Source: Methylobacterium crusticola
GTDB lineage: Bacteria > Pseudomonadota > Alphaproteobacteria > Rhizobiales > Beijerinckiaceae
Assembly (NCBI RefSeq): GCF_003574465.1
Contig: NZ_QOWC01000005.1
Span: 27,652 to 91,651 of the forward strand
DNA length: 64,000 bases
Direction of reading: 5' to 3'
Position 1 is the first letter of the stretch. Every line of letters starts with the position of its first letter. This document shows, piece by piece, positions 35,371 through 44,702 of this stretch. Made by a program: the position numbers and the translations under genes. The notes under the pieces are model-generated. The model was not told where the DNA came from. It ran no database searches and saw nothing but the letters and a program-made list of their open reading frames with translations.

Positions 35371-38300
35371 ATGCCCGAGATCGACGTCGCCTACCGCCTC
35401 GACGACCGCTTCGCGCGGGAGGCCGGCCGGGTCTACCTGACGGGCACGCAGGCGCTGGTGCGGCTGGTGCTGGAGCAGGCGGCCCTCGACCGCCGCGACG
35501 GGCACGCCACCGCGGGCTTCGTCACGGGCTATCGCGGCTCGCCCCTCGGCGCCGTCGACCAGGAGATGTGGCGCGCCCGCACGCGGCTCGAGGCCGCCGG
35601 CATCCGCTTCCAGCCCGCGATCAACGAGGATCTCGCGGCGACGGCGCTCCTCGGCACGCAGCGGGTCGGGATCGACCCGAACGCCACCGTGGAGGGCGTG
35701 TTCGGCCTCTGGTACGGCAAGGGACCGGGCGTCGACCGCTCCGGCGACGCGATCCGGCACGGCAACGCCTACGGGGCGAGCCCGAAGGGCGGCGTGCTGG
35801 TGGTGGCCGGCGACGATCACGGCTGCGTCTCGTCGTCGATGTCCCACCAGAGCGACCTCGCCCTGATGGCCTGGCACCTGCCGGTGATCCATCCGGCGAG
35901 CATCGCCGAGTACGTCGCCTTCGGGCTCTGGGGCTTCGCCGCCTCCCGGGCCTCCGGCGCCTGGGTCGGCTTCAAGGCGATCTCGGAGGTGGTGGAGGGC
36001 GCGGCCTCCGTCGCGCTCGCGCCGCCGCCGGTCTTCGCGGCGCCGGACCTCGCGCCGCCGCCCGGCGGCCTGCACATCCGCTGGCCCGACCTGCCGGGCA
36101 TGGACCTCGAGGCGCGGGCCATGGCGAAGCTCGAGGCGGTGCGGGCCTTCGCGCGGGCGAACCCCCTCGACCGGCTGGTGGTGGCGCCCGAGCGGCCCCG
36201 GCTCCTCCTCGTCACGGTGGGCAAGGCCCACGGCGACGCCATGGAGGCCCTGCGGCGCCTCGGCTACGACGCGCCGGCCCTCGCGGCCGCCGGGGTCGCG
36301 GTCCTGAAGGTCGGCCTCGTCTACCCCCTCGACGTCGCGGGCCTGTCGGCGCTCGCGGCCGGCGTCGAGACGGTGCTGGTCGTCGAGGAGAAGGCCGGCC
36401 TCGTCGAGCGCCAGCTCAAGGACGCGCTCTACAACCTCCCGGCCGGGCGCCGGCCGACGATCGTCGGCAAGCGCGACGAGACCGGTGCCCCGCTGGTGCC
36501 CGAGGTGGACGAACTGCGCCCCTCGCGCCTCGCCGGGCTGCTCGCCGCGCGCCTGCGGCGCCTCGGGCTCGCGGCGACCGAGCCGGCCGCCCCGGCGCCG
36601 CCCGGGCCGCCGGCCCCCGGCCTGCCCGTGCGCACGCCCTACTTCTGCTCGGGCTGCCCGCACAACACCTCGACCCGGGTGCCGGAGGGGTCGCAGGCGC
36701 GCGCCGGCATCGGCTGCCACTTCATGGCGAACTGGATGGAGCGCGACACCACCGGCATCGTGCCGATGGGCGGGGAGGGCGTCGACTGGACCGGCCAGGC
36801 GCCGTTCACCCGGCAGGCCCACGTGTTCCAGAACCTCGGCGACGGCACCTACTTCCATTCCGGCCACGTGGCGATCCGGCAGGCGGTCGCGAGCGGCGCC
36901 AGCATCACCTACAAGATCCTCTACAACGACGCCGTGGCGATGACCGGGGGGCAGCCCGTCGACGGCGCCCTGAGCGTGCCGCAGATCACCCGGCTCGTCG
37001 CCGGCGAGGGGGTGCGCCGCGTCGTCGTGGTGTCGGAGGATCCCGCGCGGGTCGCGGCGGCGGCGCGCCGCGACCCGCTCGCCCCCGGCGTGACCCTGCA
37101 CCACCGCGACGACCTCGACGCGGTCCAGCGCGAGCTGCGCGAGATCCCGGGCGTCACGGTGCTGATCTACGACCAGACCTGCGCCACGGAGGCGCGCCGG
37201 CGCCGCAAGCGCGGCCGCGCGCCGGCGCCGACGCGGCGCGTGGTGATCAACGACCTCGTCTGCGAGGGCTGCGGCGACTGCCAGGCGAAGTCGAACTGCC
37301 TCTCGGTCGTGCCGCTCGAGACCGAGTTCGGCCGCAAGCGCACCGTCGACCAGTCCTCCTGCAACGTCGATCTCTCCTGCCTCAAGGGCTTCTGCCCGTC
37401 CTTCGTCACCCTGGAGGGCGCCGCGCCGCGCCGCCGCCCCGGCGTCGACCTCGCCCCGGCCGAGGTCCTGGCGCGGGCCGGCGGGCTGGCGCAGCCGGAG
37501 GCCCGCCTCGGGCCGGAGCCCTACGAGATCCTCGTGGCGGGGGTCGGCGGCACCGGGATCGTCACGGTCGGCGCCCTCGTCACCATGGCGGCCCACCTCG
37601 AGGGACGGGGCGCCAGCGTCCTCGACTTCATGGGCTTTGCCCAGAAGGGCGGGCAGGTCCTGTCCTTCGTGCGCCTCGCCGCCGAGCCGGAGGCCCTGCA
37701 CCAGGTCCGGATCGACCGCGGCCGGGCCGACGCGGTCCTGGCCTGCGACCTCGTCGTGGCGGCGAGCCGCGATGCCGGCGCGGTGATCGATCCCGCCCGC
37801 ACCCGGATCGTCGCCAACACCCACGAGATCCCGACCGGCGCGACCCTGCGCGACCCCGGCGCGCGGGTCGACACCCGGATGCTCGCGGGCCTCCTCGCCC
37901 GCCGCGTCGGCCCGGACGCCCTGCGCTGCCTCGACGCCCAGGCCTCGGCCGAGCGGCTCCTCGGCGACGCGCAGGGCGCCAACGTGCTGCTCCTCGGCTA
38001 CGCCTGGCAGTGCGGCCTCGTGCCGGTCTCCCTCGCCGCCCTGGAGCAGGCTCTGCGCCTCAACGGCGTCGCGGTCGAGGCCAACCGGCTGGCGCTCGCC
38101 TGGGGCCGGCTGCTCGCGGCCGATCCGGGCTTCGTCGAGAGCCACCTCGCGGCGCCGGAGCGCCCCGCCCCGGCCGAGACCCTCGAGGCCCTCGTCGCCC
38201 GCCGGGCCGAGTTCCTCACCGCCTACCAGGACGCGCGCTACGCGCAGCGCTACCGGGTGCGGGTCGAGGCCGTGCGCCGGGCCGAACGGGCCGCCCACGG

Positions 38301-38844
38301 CACCGCGGTCCTGGCCGAGGCCGTGGCCCGCAGCCTGTTCAAGCTGATGGCGGTCAAGGACGAGTACGAGGTCGCCCGGCTCCACGCCGACCCGGCCTTC
38401 CACGCCCGCCTCGCCCGCGAGTTCGAGGGCGCGGTCCGCCCGACCTTCCACCTCGCGCCCCCGCTGCTCGCCCGGACCCGCCCGGGCGAGAGCGAGCCGC
38501 GCAAGCGGGCGTTCGGGCCCTGGCTGCTCCCGGTCCTGCGCGGCCTCGCGGCCCTGCGGGGGCTGCGCGGCACCGCCCTCGATCCCCTGCGGCTGAGCGC
38601 GGAGCGGCGGGCGGAGCGGGCCCTGCTCGACCGCTACGAGGGCCAGATCGACGCCGCCCTGGGGCTCCTCGGGACGGCCGATCCCGGCCTCCTGCGCGCG
38701 CTCCTCGCCGCCCCCCAGGAGATCCGCGGCTTCGGGCCGGTGAAGGCCAGGGCGATGGCGGCCTGGGCGGCGCGCACCGAGGAACTGCTCGCGGCGGCGC
38801 GGGCGGGGAACGACCCGGCGCCGGTCCTGTCGCGGGCGGGCTGA
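35371..38844 (+). CDS. Indolepyruvate ferredoxin oxidoreductase, fused single-chain form
   Basis: The 1,157-residue enzyme decarboxylates aryl- or indole-pyruvates to acyl-CoA using thiamine diphosphate and iron-sulfur clusters. In order, it has an N-terminal pyrimidine-binding region (GTQALVRLVLEQAALDRRDG), a TPP-binding region (CSGCPHNTSTRVPEGSQARA; GGEGVDWTGQAPF), a 4Fe-4S segment (CEGCGDCQAKSNC) with a second Cys group ending SCLKGFCPSF, and a C-terminal gamma-type 2-oxoacid oxidoreductase domain (GVGGTGIVTVGALVTMAAHL). This corresponds to iorA and iorB joined in one chain, the usual form in aerobic Proteobacteria. It probably serves aromatic amino acid catabolism under the adjacent Lrp regulator. 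Confidence 0.93.
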   Translation: MPEIDVAYRLDDRFAREAGRVYLTGTQALVRLVLEQAALDRRDGHATAGFVTGYRGSPLGAVDQEMWRARTRLEAAGIRFQPAINEDLAATALLGTQRVGIDPNATVEGVFGLWYGKGPGVDRSGDAIRHGNAYGASPKGGVLVVAGDDHGCVSSSMSHQSDLALMAWHLPVIHPASIAEYVAFGLWGFAASRASGAWVGFKAISEVVEGAASVALAPPPVFAAPDLAPPPGGLHIRWPDLPGMDLEARAMAKLEAVRAFARANPLDRLVVAPERPRLLLVTVGKAHGDAMEALRRLGYDAPALAAAGVAVLKVGLVYPLDVAGLSALAAGVETVLVVEEKAGLVERQLKDALYNLPAGRRPTIVGKRDETGAPLVPEVDELRPSRLAGLLAARLRRLGLAATEPAAPAPPGPPAPGLPVRTPYFCSGCPHNTSTRVPEGSQARAGIGCHFMANWMERDTTGIVPMGGEGVDWTGQAPFTRQAHVFQNLGDGTYFHSGHVAIRQAVASGASITYKILYNDAVAMTGGQPVDGALSVPQITRLVAGEGVRRVVVVSEDPARVAAAARRDPLAPGVTLHHRDDLDAVQRELREIPGVTVLIYDQTCATEARRRRKRGRAPAPTRRVVINDLVCEGCGDCQAKSNCLSVVPLETEFGRKRTVDQSSCNVDLSCLKGFCPSFVTLEGAAPRRRPGVDLAPAEVLARAGGLAQPEARLGPEPYEILVAGVGGTGIVTVGALVTMAAHLEGRGASVLDFMGFAQKGGQVLSFVRLAAEPEALHQVRIDRGRADAVLACDLVVAASRDAGAVIDPARTRIVANTHEIPTGATLRDPGARVDTRMLAGLLARRVGPDALRCLDAQASAERLLGDAQGANVLLLGYAWQCGLVPVSLAALEQALRLNGVAVEANRLALAWGRLLAADPGFVESHLAAPERPAPAETLEALVARRAEFLTAYQDARYAQRYRVRVEAVRRAERAAHGTAVLAEAVARSLFKLMAVKDEYEVARLHADPAFHARLAREFEGAVRPTFHLAPPLLARTRPGESEPRKRAFGPWLLPVLRGLAALRGLRGTALDPLRLSAERRAERALLDRYEGQIDAALGLLGTADPGLLRALLAAPQEIRGFGPVKARAMAAWAARTEELLAAARAGNDPAPVLSRAG

Positions 38845-38899
38845 CGCCGCGGGCCCGGGCGCCGCCGGGCCGCGCGCGGCCTCGGCGTCGATCCGCCGC

Positions 38900-38943
38900 G
38901 GCAGTTTCGTCTTTTCAGGAATTCCTGAAAAGACGAAACTGCC
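38900..38943. promoter_or_regulatory. 44-bp perfect palindrome upstream of cydA
   Basis: Every base from 38900 to 38943 pairs with its mirror. The centre reads TTTCAGGAATTCCTGAAA, and the outer arms are GGCAGTTTCGTC and GACGAAACTGCC. It lies 28 nt before the cydA ATG and 55 nt after the preceding stop. It could be an operator for the GbsR-type regulator encoded at the end of this operon, a terminator stem for the upstream gene, or a mobile palindromic unit. It lacks the T-run of a classical terminator. Confidence 0.7.
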
Positions 38944-38971
38944 CGGCGATCAGGTCCCACAGAGGGCGGCC

Positions 38972-40408
38972 ATGCTGTCAAACCTCGACGCGCTGCTTCT
39001 TGCCCGAATCCAGTTCGGTTTCACGGTGGCGTTCCACATCATCTTCCCGGCCTTCTCGATCGGGCTGGCGAGCTACCTCGCGGTGCTCGAGGGCCTCTGG
39101 CTCGCCACGGGCCGGGCGGTCTACCTCGACCTGTTCAAGTACTGGATCAAGATCTTCGCCGTCGCCTTCGCGATGGGCGTCGTCTCCGGCCTCGTGATGT
39201 CGTACCAGTTCGGCACCAACTGGTCGGTGTTCTCCGACAAGGCCGGCCCGGTGCTCGGGCCGATGATGGCCTACGAGGTGCTCTCGGCGTTCTTCCTCGA
39301 GGCCGGCTTCCTCGGCGTGATGCTGTTCGGGATGCGCAAGGTCGGGCCGCGCCTGCACTTCCTGGCGACGCTCGCCGTCGCGGCCGGGACCTTCTTCTCG
39401 GCCTTCTGGATCCTGTCGGTGAATTCCTGGATGCACACGCCCCAGGGCTACGGCACCAACGCGCAGGGCCAGTTCGTGCCGGAGGACTGGTGGGCGATCG
39501 TGTTCAACCCGTCCTTCCCCTACCGCCTCGTCCACATGGTGCTGGCCGCCTACCTGACGACGGCCCTGGTGGTGGGCGCCGTCGGGGCCTGGCACCTGCT
39601 GCGCGACCGCCGGCGCGCGGTCGGCGGCGCGACCGAGGGCGCCCGCACGATGTTCTCGATGGCGATGTGGATGGCCGCCCTGGTGGCGCCGGTCCAGATC
39701 CTCGCCGGCGACGCCCACGGGCTCAACACCCTGGAGCACCAGCCGGCCAAGGTGATGGCCATGGAGGGCCACTTCGCGAGCCACCCGGACGGCGCGCCCC
39801 TCGTCCTGTTCGGCTGGCCCGACGAGGCCGCCGGCACCGTCCGGTACGCCGTCGAGATCCCGAAACTGTCCTCGCTGATCCTCAAGCACGGCCTGAACGA
39901 GCCCATGAAGGGCCTCGACACCGTGCCGCGGGCGAACTGGCCGCCGGTGCCGGTGGTGTTCTGGTCGTTCCGGGTGATGGTCGGGCTCGGCTTCACCATC
40001 CTGCTCCTCGGGCTGGTGAGCCTGTGGGCCCGCCTGAAGGGACGGCTCTACGAGTGGCCGGCCCTCCACCGCTTCGCCCTGGCGATGGGCCCGGCCGGCT
40101 TCGTGGCGGTGCTGGCGGGATGGATCACCACCGAGGTCGGCCGCCAGCCCTTCACGGTCTACGGCCTGCTGCGGACGGCCGAGTCGGCCTCGCCGCTCTC
40201 GGCCCCGGCCGTCGCCTCCTCGCTGGTGGCGTTCGTGGTGATCTACTTCGCGGTGTTCGCCATGGGGGTGCTCTACATCCTGCGCCTGATGAGCAAGCCC
40301 CCGCATATCGGCGAGCACGGCGTCGAATCCGGCCGGCCGATCCGCACCGCCGGCATCACCCCGGCGCCCGCGGTCGATCCGGGTCGCGCCATGCAGCCGG
40401 CCGAGTGA
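38972..40408 (+). CDS. cydA: Cytochrome bd-type quinol oxidase subunit I
   Basis: The 478-residue membrane protein binds haems b558, b595 and d and oxidises quinol, reducing oxygen without pumping protons. The conserved haem-ligand histidines are H22 (VAFHIIFPAFSIG) and H188 (PYRLVHMVLAAYLTT). GRQPFTVYGLLRT and SWMHTPQGY are family motifs. The quinol-binding Q-loop is short (near LKHGLNEPMKGLD), which places it in the cyanide-insensitive CioA-like group. It is the first gene of cydA-cydB-DUF2474-gbsR. Confidence 0.95.
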   Translation: MLSNLDALLLARIQFGFTVAFHIIFPAFSIGLASYLAVLEGLWLATGRAVYLDLFKYWIKIFAVAFAMGVVSGLVMSYQFGTNWSVFSDKAGPVLGPMMAYEVLSAFFLEAGFLGVMLFGMRKVGPRLHFLATLAVAAGTFFSAFWILSVNSWMHTPQGYGTNAQGQFVPEDWWAIVFNPSFPYRLVHMVLAAYLTTALVVGAVGAWHLLRDRRRAVGGATEGARTMFSMAMWMAALVAPVQILAGDAHGLNTLEHQPAKVMAMEGHFASHPDGAPLVLFGWPDEAAGTVRYAVEIPKLSSLILKHGLNEPMKGLDTVPRANWPPVPVVFWSFRVMVGLGFTILLLGLVSLWARLKGRLYEWPALHRFALAMGPAGFVAVLAGWITTEVGRQPFTVYGLLRTAESASPLSAPAVASSLVAFVVIYFAVFAMGVLYILRLMSKPPHIGEHGVESGRPIRTAGITPAPAVDPGRAMQPAE

Positions 40409-40415
40409 GGACAGC

Positions 40416-41423
40416 ATGATCGAGACCCTCGACCTCACCGTGGTGTGGGCCTTCGTGATCGCCTTCGCGGTCTTCGCCTACATCGTGATGGACGGCTTCG
40501 ACCTCGGCATCGGCATCCTGTTCCCGGCCTTCCGGCCGGGGGAGGAGCGCGACACCGCCATGAACTCCGTGGCGCCGGTCTGGGACGGCAACGAGACCTG
40601 GCTGGTGCTCGGCGGGGGAGGGCTGTTCGCCGCCTTCCCGCTCGCCTACGCGATCATCCTGCCGGCCCTGTACGCGCCGATCATCGCCATGCTCCTCGGC
40701 CTGATCTTCCGCGGCGTCGCCTTCGAGTTCCGCTGGCGCGATCCCCGCCACCGGGCCCTGTGGGACGTCGCCTTCACGGGCGGCTCGCTGGTCGCGGCCC
40801 TGGCGCAGGGCATCGCCCTCGGGGCGCTGCTCCAGGGCATCCGGGTCGAGGGCCGGGCCTACGCGGGGGGCTGGTGGGACTGGCTCTCGCCCTTCAGCCT
40901 CCTCGTGGGCGTCGGCCTCGTCTGCGGCTACGCGCTGCTCGGCGCCACCTGGCTCGTCATGCGCACGGAGGGCCCGCTGCACGCGCGCGCCCGCACGCTG
41001 GCCCTCTGGCTCGGCGGCGCCACCGTCCTGGCGATCGCGGCGGTGAGCGCGGCGACGCCGTTCCTCGAGGGCAAGTACTGGCAGCGCTGGTTCGCCATGC
41101 CGGGCGTGCTGCTGACCGCGCAGGTGCCGATCCTGGTGGCGCTCGCGACCTTCGGGTTCTTCCGCCTGCTCCGGGGCGGGGCCGAGCGGGCGCCGTTCCT
41201 CATCGCCCTCGGGCTGTTCCTGCTCTCGTTCGTGGGGCTCGGCATCAGCATCTTCCCGGACATCGTGCCCGGGCGGGTGACGATCTGGGAGGCGGCCTCG
41301 CCGCGCTCGAGCCAGATCTTCATGCTGGTCGGGGCCGCATTCCTGATCCCGATCATCCTGGCCTACACCGCGTACTCCTACTGGGTGTTCCGCGGGAAGG
41401 TCGACGCGGCGGGCTACCACTGA
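40416..41423 (+). CDS. cydB: Cytochrome bd-type quinol oxidase subunit II
   Basis: The 335-residue partner of CydA has about eight or nine membrane spans. Typical segments are IVMDGFDLGIGILFPAFRPG, MNSVAPVWDGNETWLVLGGG and FRGVAFEFRWRD. It begins 7 nt after cydA and its stop overlaps the next ATG (TGATG), so expression is coupled. No unusual features are seen. Confidence 0.95.
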   Translation: MIETLDLTVVWAFVIAFAVFAYIVMDGFDLGIGILFPAFRPGEERDTAMNSVAPVWDGNETWLVLGGGGLFAAFPLAYAIILPALYAPIIAMLLGLIFRGVAFEFRWRDPRHRALWDVAFTGGSLVAALAQGIALGALLQGIRVEGRAYAGGWWDWLSPFSLLVGVGLVCGYALLGATWLVMRTEGPLHARARTLALWLGGATVLAIAAVSAATPFLEGKYWQRWFAMPGVLLTAQVPILVALATFGFFRLLRGGAERAPFLIALGLFLLSFVGLGISIFPDIVPGRVTIWEAASPRSSQIFMLVGAAFLIPIILAYTAYSYWVFRGKVDAAGYH

Positions 41424-41554
41424 TGGCCGCACCTCCCGCCGGGCGGGAACCCCTGTGGCGGCGGCTCGCCTGGTTCGCGGCCCTGTACGGCGGCAGCGTG
41501 CTGGGGCTCGGCGTCGTCTCCCTGCTGCTGCGCGCCTGGCTCCGGGCCGGCTGA
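41423..41554 (+). CDS. DUF2474-type small subunit of the bd oxidase
   Basis: The 43-residue peptide starts in the cydB stop. It has a basic N-terminus with the paired Trp (PLWRRLAWFAALYGGSVLGL), then one membrane helix ending VVSLLLRAWL. This matches the DUF2474 family found downstream of cioAB/cydAB, comparable in position and size to CydX/CydH accessory subunits that stabilise the haem core. It is short enough to be missed by automatic annotation. Confidence 0.85.
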   Translation: MAAPPAGREPLWRRLAWFAALYGGSVLGLGVVSLLLRAWLRAG

Positions 41555-41572
41555 CGACGAGGACCTCAACAC

Positions 41573-42145
41573 GTGCAGCTTCCACCCCTCGTCCAGACCT
41601 TCGTGCTCCACTTCGGGGAGATGGGCTCGCGCTGGGGCATCAACCGCACGGTCGGGCAGATCTACGCCCTGCTGTTCGTCTCCGACCGGGCGCTGAACGC
41701 CGACGAGATCGTGGAGCGGCTCGGGCTGTCGCGCTCGAACGTCAGCATGGGTCTGAAGGAGCTCCAGGCCTGGAACCTCGTGCGCCTCCAGCACGTGCCG
41801 GGGGACCGGCGCGACTACTTCTCGACGCCCGACGACATCTGGCAGATCGTCCGCACCCTGGTGGAGGAGCGCAAGAAGCGCGAGGTCGACCCGACCCTGA
41901 CCATGCTGCGCGAGATCCTGATGCAGGAGCCCCGGACCGAGGAGGAGCGGCACGCGCAAGACCGCCTGCGGGAGATGCACGACCTGTTCGAGCTCTTCTC
42001 CGGCTGGTACTCGGACGTGCAGCGCCTCGAGACCGAGCGGCTGGTGCAACTCCTCACCCTCGGCTCCAAGGTCCAGAAGATCCTGGAGTGGAAGGACCGG
42101 GTGATGGTGGTGCCCGGCAAGCCGCGGGGCAAGGCGTCGTCCTGA
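41573..42145 (+). CDS. GbsR/MarR-type transcriptional regulator
   Basis: The 190-residue protein begins at a GTG (41573) with GAGGAC upstream. It has a winged helix-turn-helix typical of GbsR-like regulators: GINRTVGQIYALLFVSDRAL, LNADEIVERLGLSRSNVSMG, LKELQAWNLVRLQHVPGDRR. A helical dimerisation region follows (EERHAQDRLREMHDLFELFS). It is the last gene of the cyd operon, only 18 nt after the DUF2474 gene, so it probably controls this operon, perhaps through the 44-bp palindrome. The signal it senses is unknown. Confidence 0.88.
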   Translation: MQLPPLVQTFVLHFGEMGSRWGINRTVGQIYALLFVSDRALNADEIVERLGLSRSNVSMGLKELQAWNLVRLQHVPGDRRDYFSTPDDIWQIVRTLVEERKKREVDPTLTMLREILMQEPRTEEERHAQDRLREMHDLFELFSGWYSDVQRLETERLVQLLTLGSKVQKILEWKDRVMVVPGKPRGKASS

Positions 42146-42262
42146 GGCCGCCCGCGGGGCGCGCGCGATCCCCGAGCCCCGCCGGGCAGGGCCCACTGTT
42201 CCCACCCCCCGCCGGGCGGGGCCCGCAATCCCCAAGCCCCGCCCGCGGGGTCATTGAAACGC
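42146..42262. repeat. Degenerate GC-rich tandem repeat after the cyd operon
   Basis: Units of roughly 30 bp containing CCCCGCCGGGC(A/G)GGGCCC, separated by AATCCCCAAG- or GATCCCCGAG-like spacers, occur about three times before 42255. Each GC core can fold back. It may act as a terminator for the cyd operon or be a slippage product. Confidence 0.45.
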
Positions 42263-42326
42263 GTGCAGCGCAACCTCGGCTGTGGCATGGTGCGGGCGAT
42301 CCCAAGAGGCTCGGACCCGATCGGGC

Positions 42327-42545
42327 ATGACGACCCCCCACGACGCGACACCCGACCCGCTGCGCGGCCTGGCGGCCGCCGGCGAGGCAGCCCTCAACGC
42401 GGCCCTGAGCCGCCTCCCGGCCACGGAGCGCGAGGCCTACTGGGCCTCGGTCCGGCGCTGCTACAACGCGCCCTACAACGAGGCGGCGCCGAAGGCCCGC
42501 CCCGCGGGCAGGCCCGCCGGGCCGGACGTGCGGCGCGCCGGGTGA
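42327..42545 (+). CDS. Small uncharacterised protein, 72 aa
   Basis: From the ATG at 42327 the product begins MTTPHDATPDPLRGLAAAGE and contains LNAALSRLPATEREAYWASV, a predicted amphipathic helix pair, and then CYNAPYNEAAPKARP. It has no signal or membrane segment and I do not recognise a family. The balanced central region supports a real gene. It converges on the pyrophosphatase gene. Confidence 0.55.
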   Translation: MTTPHDATPDPLRGLAAAGEAALNAALSRLPATEREAYWASVRRCYNAPYNEAAPKARPAGRPAGPDVRRAG

Positions 42546-42602
42546 ACGACGGCCCGGGCAGGGCGGGCCGTGCGCGTCCGGCCGCCTCGCCCGGCCTGCC
42601 GC

Positions 42603-43133
42603 TCACGCCTTGTTGGCGCGCTCGATCCCCTCGAGGATCAGGCGGTGGGCTTCGGTCTTGTCGCCCCAGCGCACGATCTTCACCCACTTGCCGGGCTCGA
42701 GATCCTTGTAGTGCTCGAAGAAGTGCTGGATCTGGTGGATCGTGATGTCGGGCAGGTCGGTGTAGTTCTCGATCCGGTCGTAGCGCTTGGTCAGGTTGCG
42801 GGACGGCACCGCGACGATCTTCTCGTCCTCGCCGGCGTTGTCCTCCATGATCAGCACGCCGACCGGGCGCACGCTCATGACCGCGCCCGGCACGATGGCG
42901 CGGGTGTTGGCGATCAGCACGTCGCACGGGTCGCCGTCGCCCGACAGGGTGTGGGGAATGAAGCCGTAGTTCCCCGGGTAGTGCATCGCCGTGTAGAGGA
43001 AGCGGTCGACGATCAGCGTGCCGGCTTCCTTGTCCATCTCGTACTTGATCGGCTCGCCGCCGACCGGGACCTCGATGACGACGTTGACGTCGTCGGGCGG
43101 GTTCTTGCCGATGGAGATGGCGTCGAGGCGCAT
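42603..43133 (-). CDS. ppa: Inorganic pyrophosphatase (family I)
   Basis: The 176-residue cytosolic enzyme hydrolyses pyrophosphate, which pulls forward biosynthetic reactions, including ATP sulfurylase upstream in this window. It has the active-site signature DGDPCDVLI and neighbouring residues ([52 protein letters not shown]). Length and start are typical of bacterial family I hexameric enzymes. It is monocistronic. Confidence 0.97.
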   Translation of the reverse strand: MRLDAISIGKNPPDDVNVVIEVPVGGEPIKYEMDKEAGTLIVDRFLYTAMHYPGNYGFIPHTLSGDGDPCDVLIANTRAIVPGAVMSVRPVGVLIMEDNAGEDEKIVAVPSRNLTKRYDRIENYTDLPDITIHQIQHFFEHYKDLEPGKWVKIVRWGDKTEAHRLILEGIERANKA

Positions 43134-43263
43134 GATACGAGACTCCGCTCAAGGGCGCAGCGCCCCTGCTTGGCGGCGTCCATAGAGTTCCGCGGGCGCC
43201 GGCACAAGCACGGCAATGCCACGATGGCGGCCCCCGCGGGCCAAGGCGCCCGGGGCCCCGCGG

Positions 43264-43791
43264 TCAGCCGAACAGGTAGGCGACCTTGGCGAGGTTGGCG
43301 CCGGCGATCCGGTCCGTCGCCTCGGCGATGGCGCGGCCCCCCAGGCGCTCGTAGAAGTCCCGGGCCCGGCCGTTCTCGGCGAGCGACCACACCGCCACCC
43401 GGTTGACGTCGCGGTCGGCGAAGTCGTTGCGCACGGCCCTGAACAGGCGCGTCCCGTAGCCAAGGCCCTGGTAGGTCGGCGCGAGGTAGATCTCGTCGAT
43501 CTCGCCGTCGGCCCTCAGGGCCCGGTCGCGGCAGCGGCCGTAGGAGACGTAGCCGACCACGGCCTCGCCCACCTCGAGCACCACGAGGGGCCGGTTGCGC
43601 CCCACCGTCGAGCGCCACCAGCGCGGCCCGCGCCGGGCCAGCATCCGGTCGAGGGCGACGCCCGGGATGATGCCCTGGTAGGCCTCGCGCCAGGCGGCGT
43701 CGAAGACCTCCGACAGCGTCCCGGCATCCTGCTCGCGGGCCCTGCGGATGCTGACGACCTGTGTGCTCACGGCCACCCCCCGAACCTTCAC
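43264..43791 (-). CDS. GNAT-family N-acetyltransferase
   Basis: The 175-residue product has a GNAT fold: IRRAREQDAGTLSEVFDAAW, the motif A strand and acetyl-CoA loop DEIYLAPTYQGLGYGTRLFR (Q/RxxGxG/A), and the C-terminal ENGRARDFYERLGGRAI. It should transfer an acetyl group from acetyl-CoA to an unknown amine. The ATG at 43791 is used; GTG at 43773 (VAVSTQVV) is an equally plausible start. It overlaps or abuts the divergent phosphatase gene, so the two share a promoter region. Confidence 0.88.
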   Translation of the reverse strand: MKVRGVAVSTQVVSIRRAREQDAGTLSEVFDAAWREAYQGIIPGVALDRMLARRGPRWWRSTVGRNRPLVVLEVGEAVVGYVSYGRCRDRALRADGEIDEIYLAPTYQGLGYGTRLFRAVRNDFADRDVNRVAVWSLAENGRARDFYERLGGRAIAEATDRIAGANLAKVAYLFG

Positions 43792-43811
43792 CGACGGATC
43801 ATCCCCTGAGG

Positions 43812-44702
43812 ATGCGGGAGATGACCCAGCAAGCGCAATGCCAGGCTTGTGCGCCGGCTCACATCCCGCCCCGTCGTTGCGGAGGCGCCACGCGGCTGGT
43901 AGAGCGGCGGGGTCCCGCCGCGGCCGGTCCGATCGTCTCGGCGCCGCCGCCGAGGCTCCGTTCCTGGCCAGACCGCGTGCTCAACCGCTTCCTTCCGCCC
44001 GAGACCCGCTACGCCCGGCGCATGGCCCGCATCGCCCGCTGGGAGAAGCCGATCGTCGGCCCCGGCGGCCGGGTCCGCGCCTGGGCCAACATGCTGCTCG
44101 TCGATCACGGCGTCTTCCGGCTCGCCTACCTCAACCGGCACCAGGTCGGGCGGGGCGGGCTGTGGCGCTCGGCCCAGCCGGCGCCGCACGACCTGGCCTG
44201 GTTCCGGCGCCGGGGCGTGCGCACCGTGATCTCCCTGCGGGGCGGGCGCGAGCACGGCTCGTGGCAGCTCCAGCGCGAGGCCTGCGAGCGGGAGGGGCTC
44301 GCCCTCGTCGAGTTCGTGGTGCGCTCCCGCGAGGCGCCGGACCGCGCGACCCTGCTCGCCGCCCGCGACTTCTTCGCCGGGATCGCCTACCCGGCGGTGC
44401 TGCACTGCAAGTCGGGCGCCGACCGGGCGGGGTTCGCGGCGGCCCTCTACCTGATCCTGCACGAGGGACGGCCCGTCCGCGAGGCGGCCCGGCAGCTCTC
44501 GCCGCGCTTCGGCCATTTCCGCTTCGCCAAGACCGGCATCCTCGACGCGTTCTTCGAGCGCTACCTCGCGGAGGGCGAGGCGCGGGGGCTCGGGTTCCTC
44601 GACTGGATCGAGCGCGTCTACGACCCCGACGCGCTGCGGCGCGACTTCCGCGCCGGGTTCTGGTCCGACGTCGTGGTGGACCGCCTGCTGCGCCGGGAGT
44701 GA
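43812..44702 (+). CDS. Tyrosine/dual-specificity protein phosphatase-like protein
   Basis: About 296 residues are encoded, depending on start. The signature CX5R motif is VLHCKSGADRAG, and the P-loop is preceded by the conserved FRRRGVRTVISLRGGREHGS and LWRSAQPAPHDLAW seen in bacterial PTPs. It should hydrolyse phosphotyrosine, phosphoinositide or another phosphate ester. The first 60 residues are low-complexity, and translation may begin later, for example at the GTG at 43978 before LNRFLPPETRYARR. It is divergent from the GNAT gene. Confidence 0.85.
   Translation: MREMTQQAQCQACAPAHIPPRRCGGATRLVERRGPAAAGPIVSAPPPRLRSWPDRVLNRFLPPETRYARRMARIARWEKPIVGPGGRVRAWANMLLVDHGVFRLAYLNRHQVGRGGLWRSAQPAPHDLAWFRRRGVRTVISLRGGREHGSWQLQREACEREGLALVEFVVRSREAPDRATLLAARDFFAGIAYPAVLHCKSGADRAGFAAALYLILHEGRPVREAARQLSPRFGHFRFAKTGILDAFFERYLAEGEARGLGFLDWIERVYDPDALRRDFRAGFWSDVVVDRLLRRE

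Noticed and set aside
35110..38451. A very long open frame (over 1,100 codons) on the minus strand opposite the indolepyruvate oxidoreductase gene
   Set aside because: It is the mirror of a clearly recognised enzyme. Its translation is Arg/Gly/His-rich with no domain, and such shadows are expected at this GC content. The same applies to the long plus frame 35568-39197.
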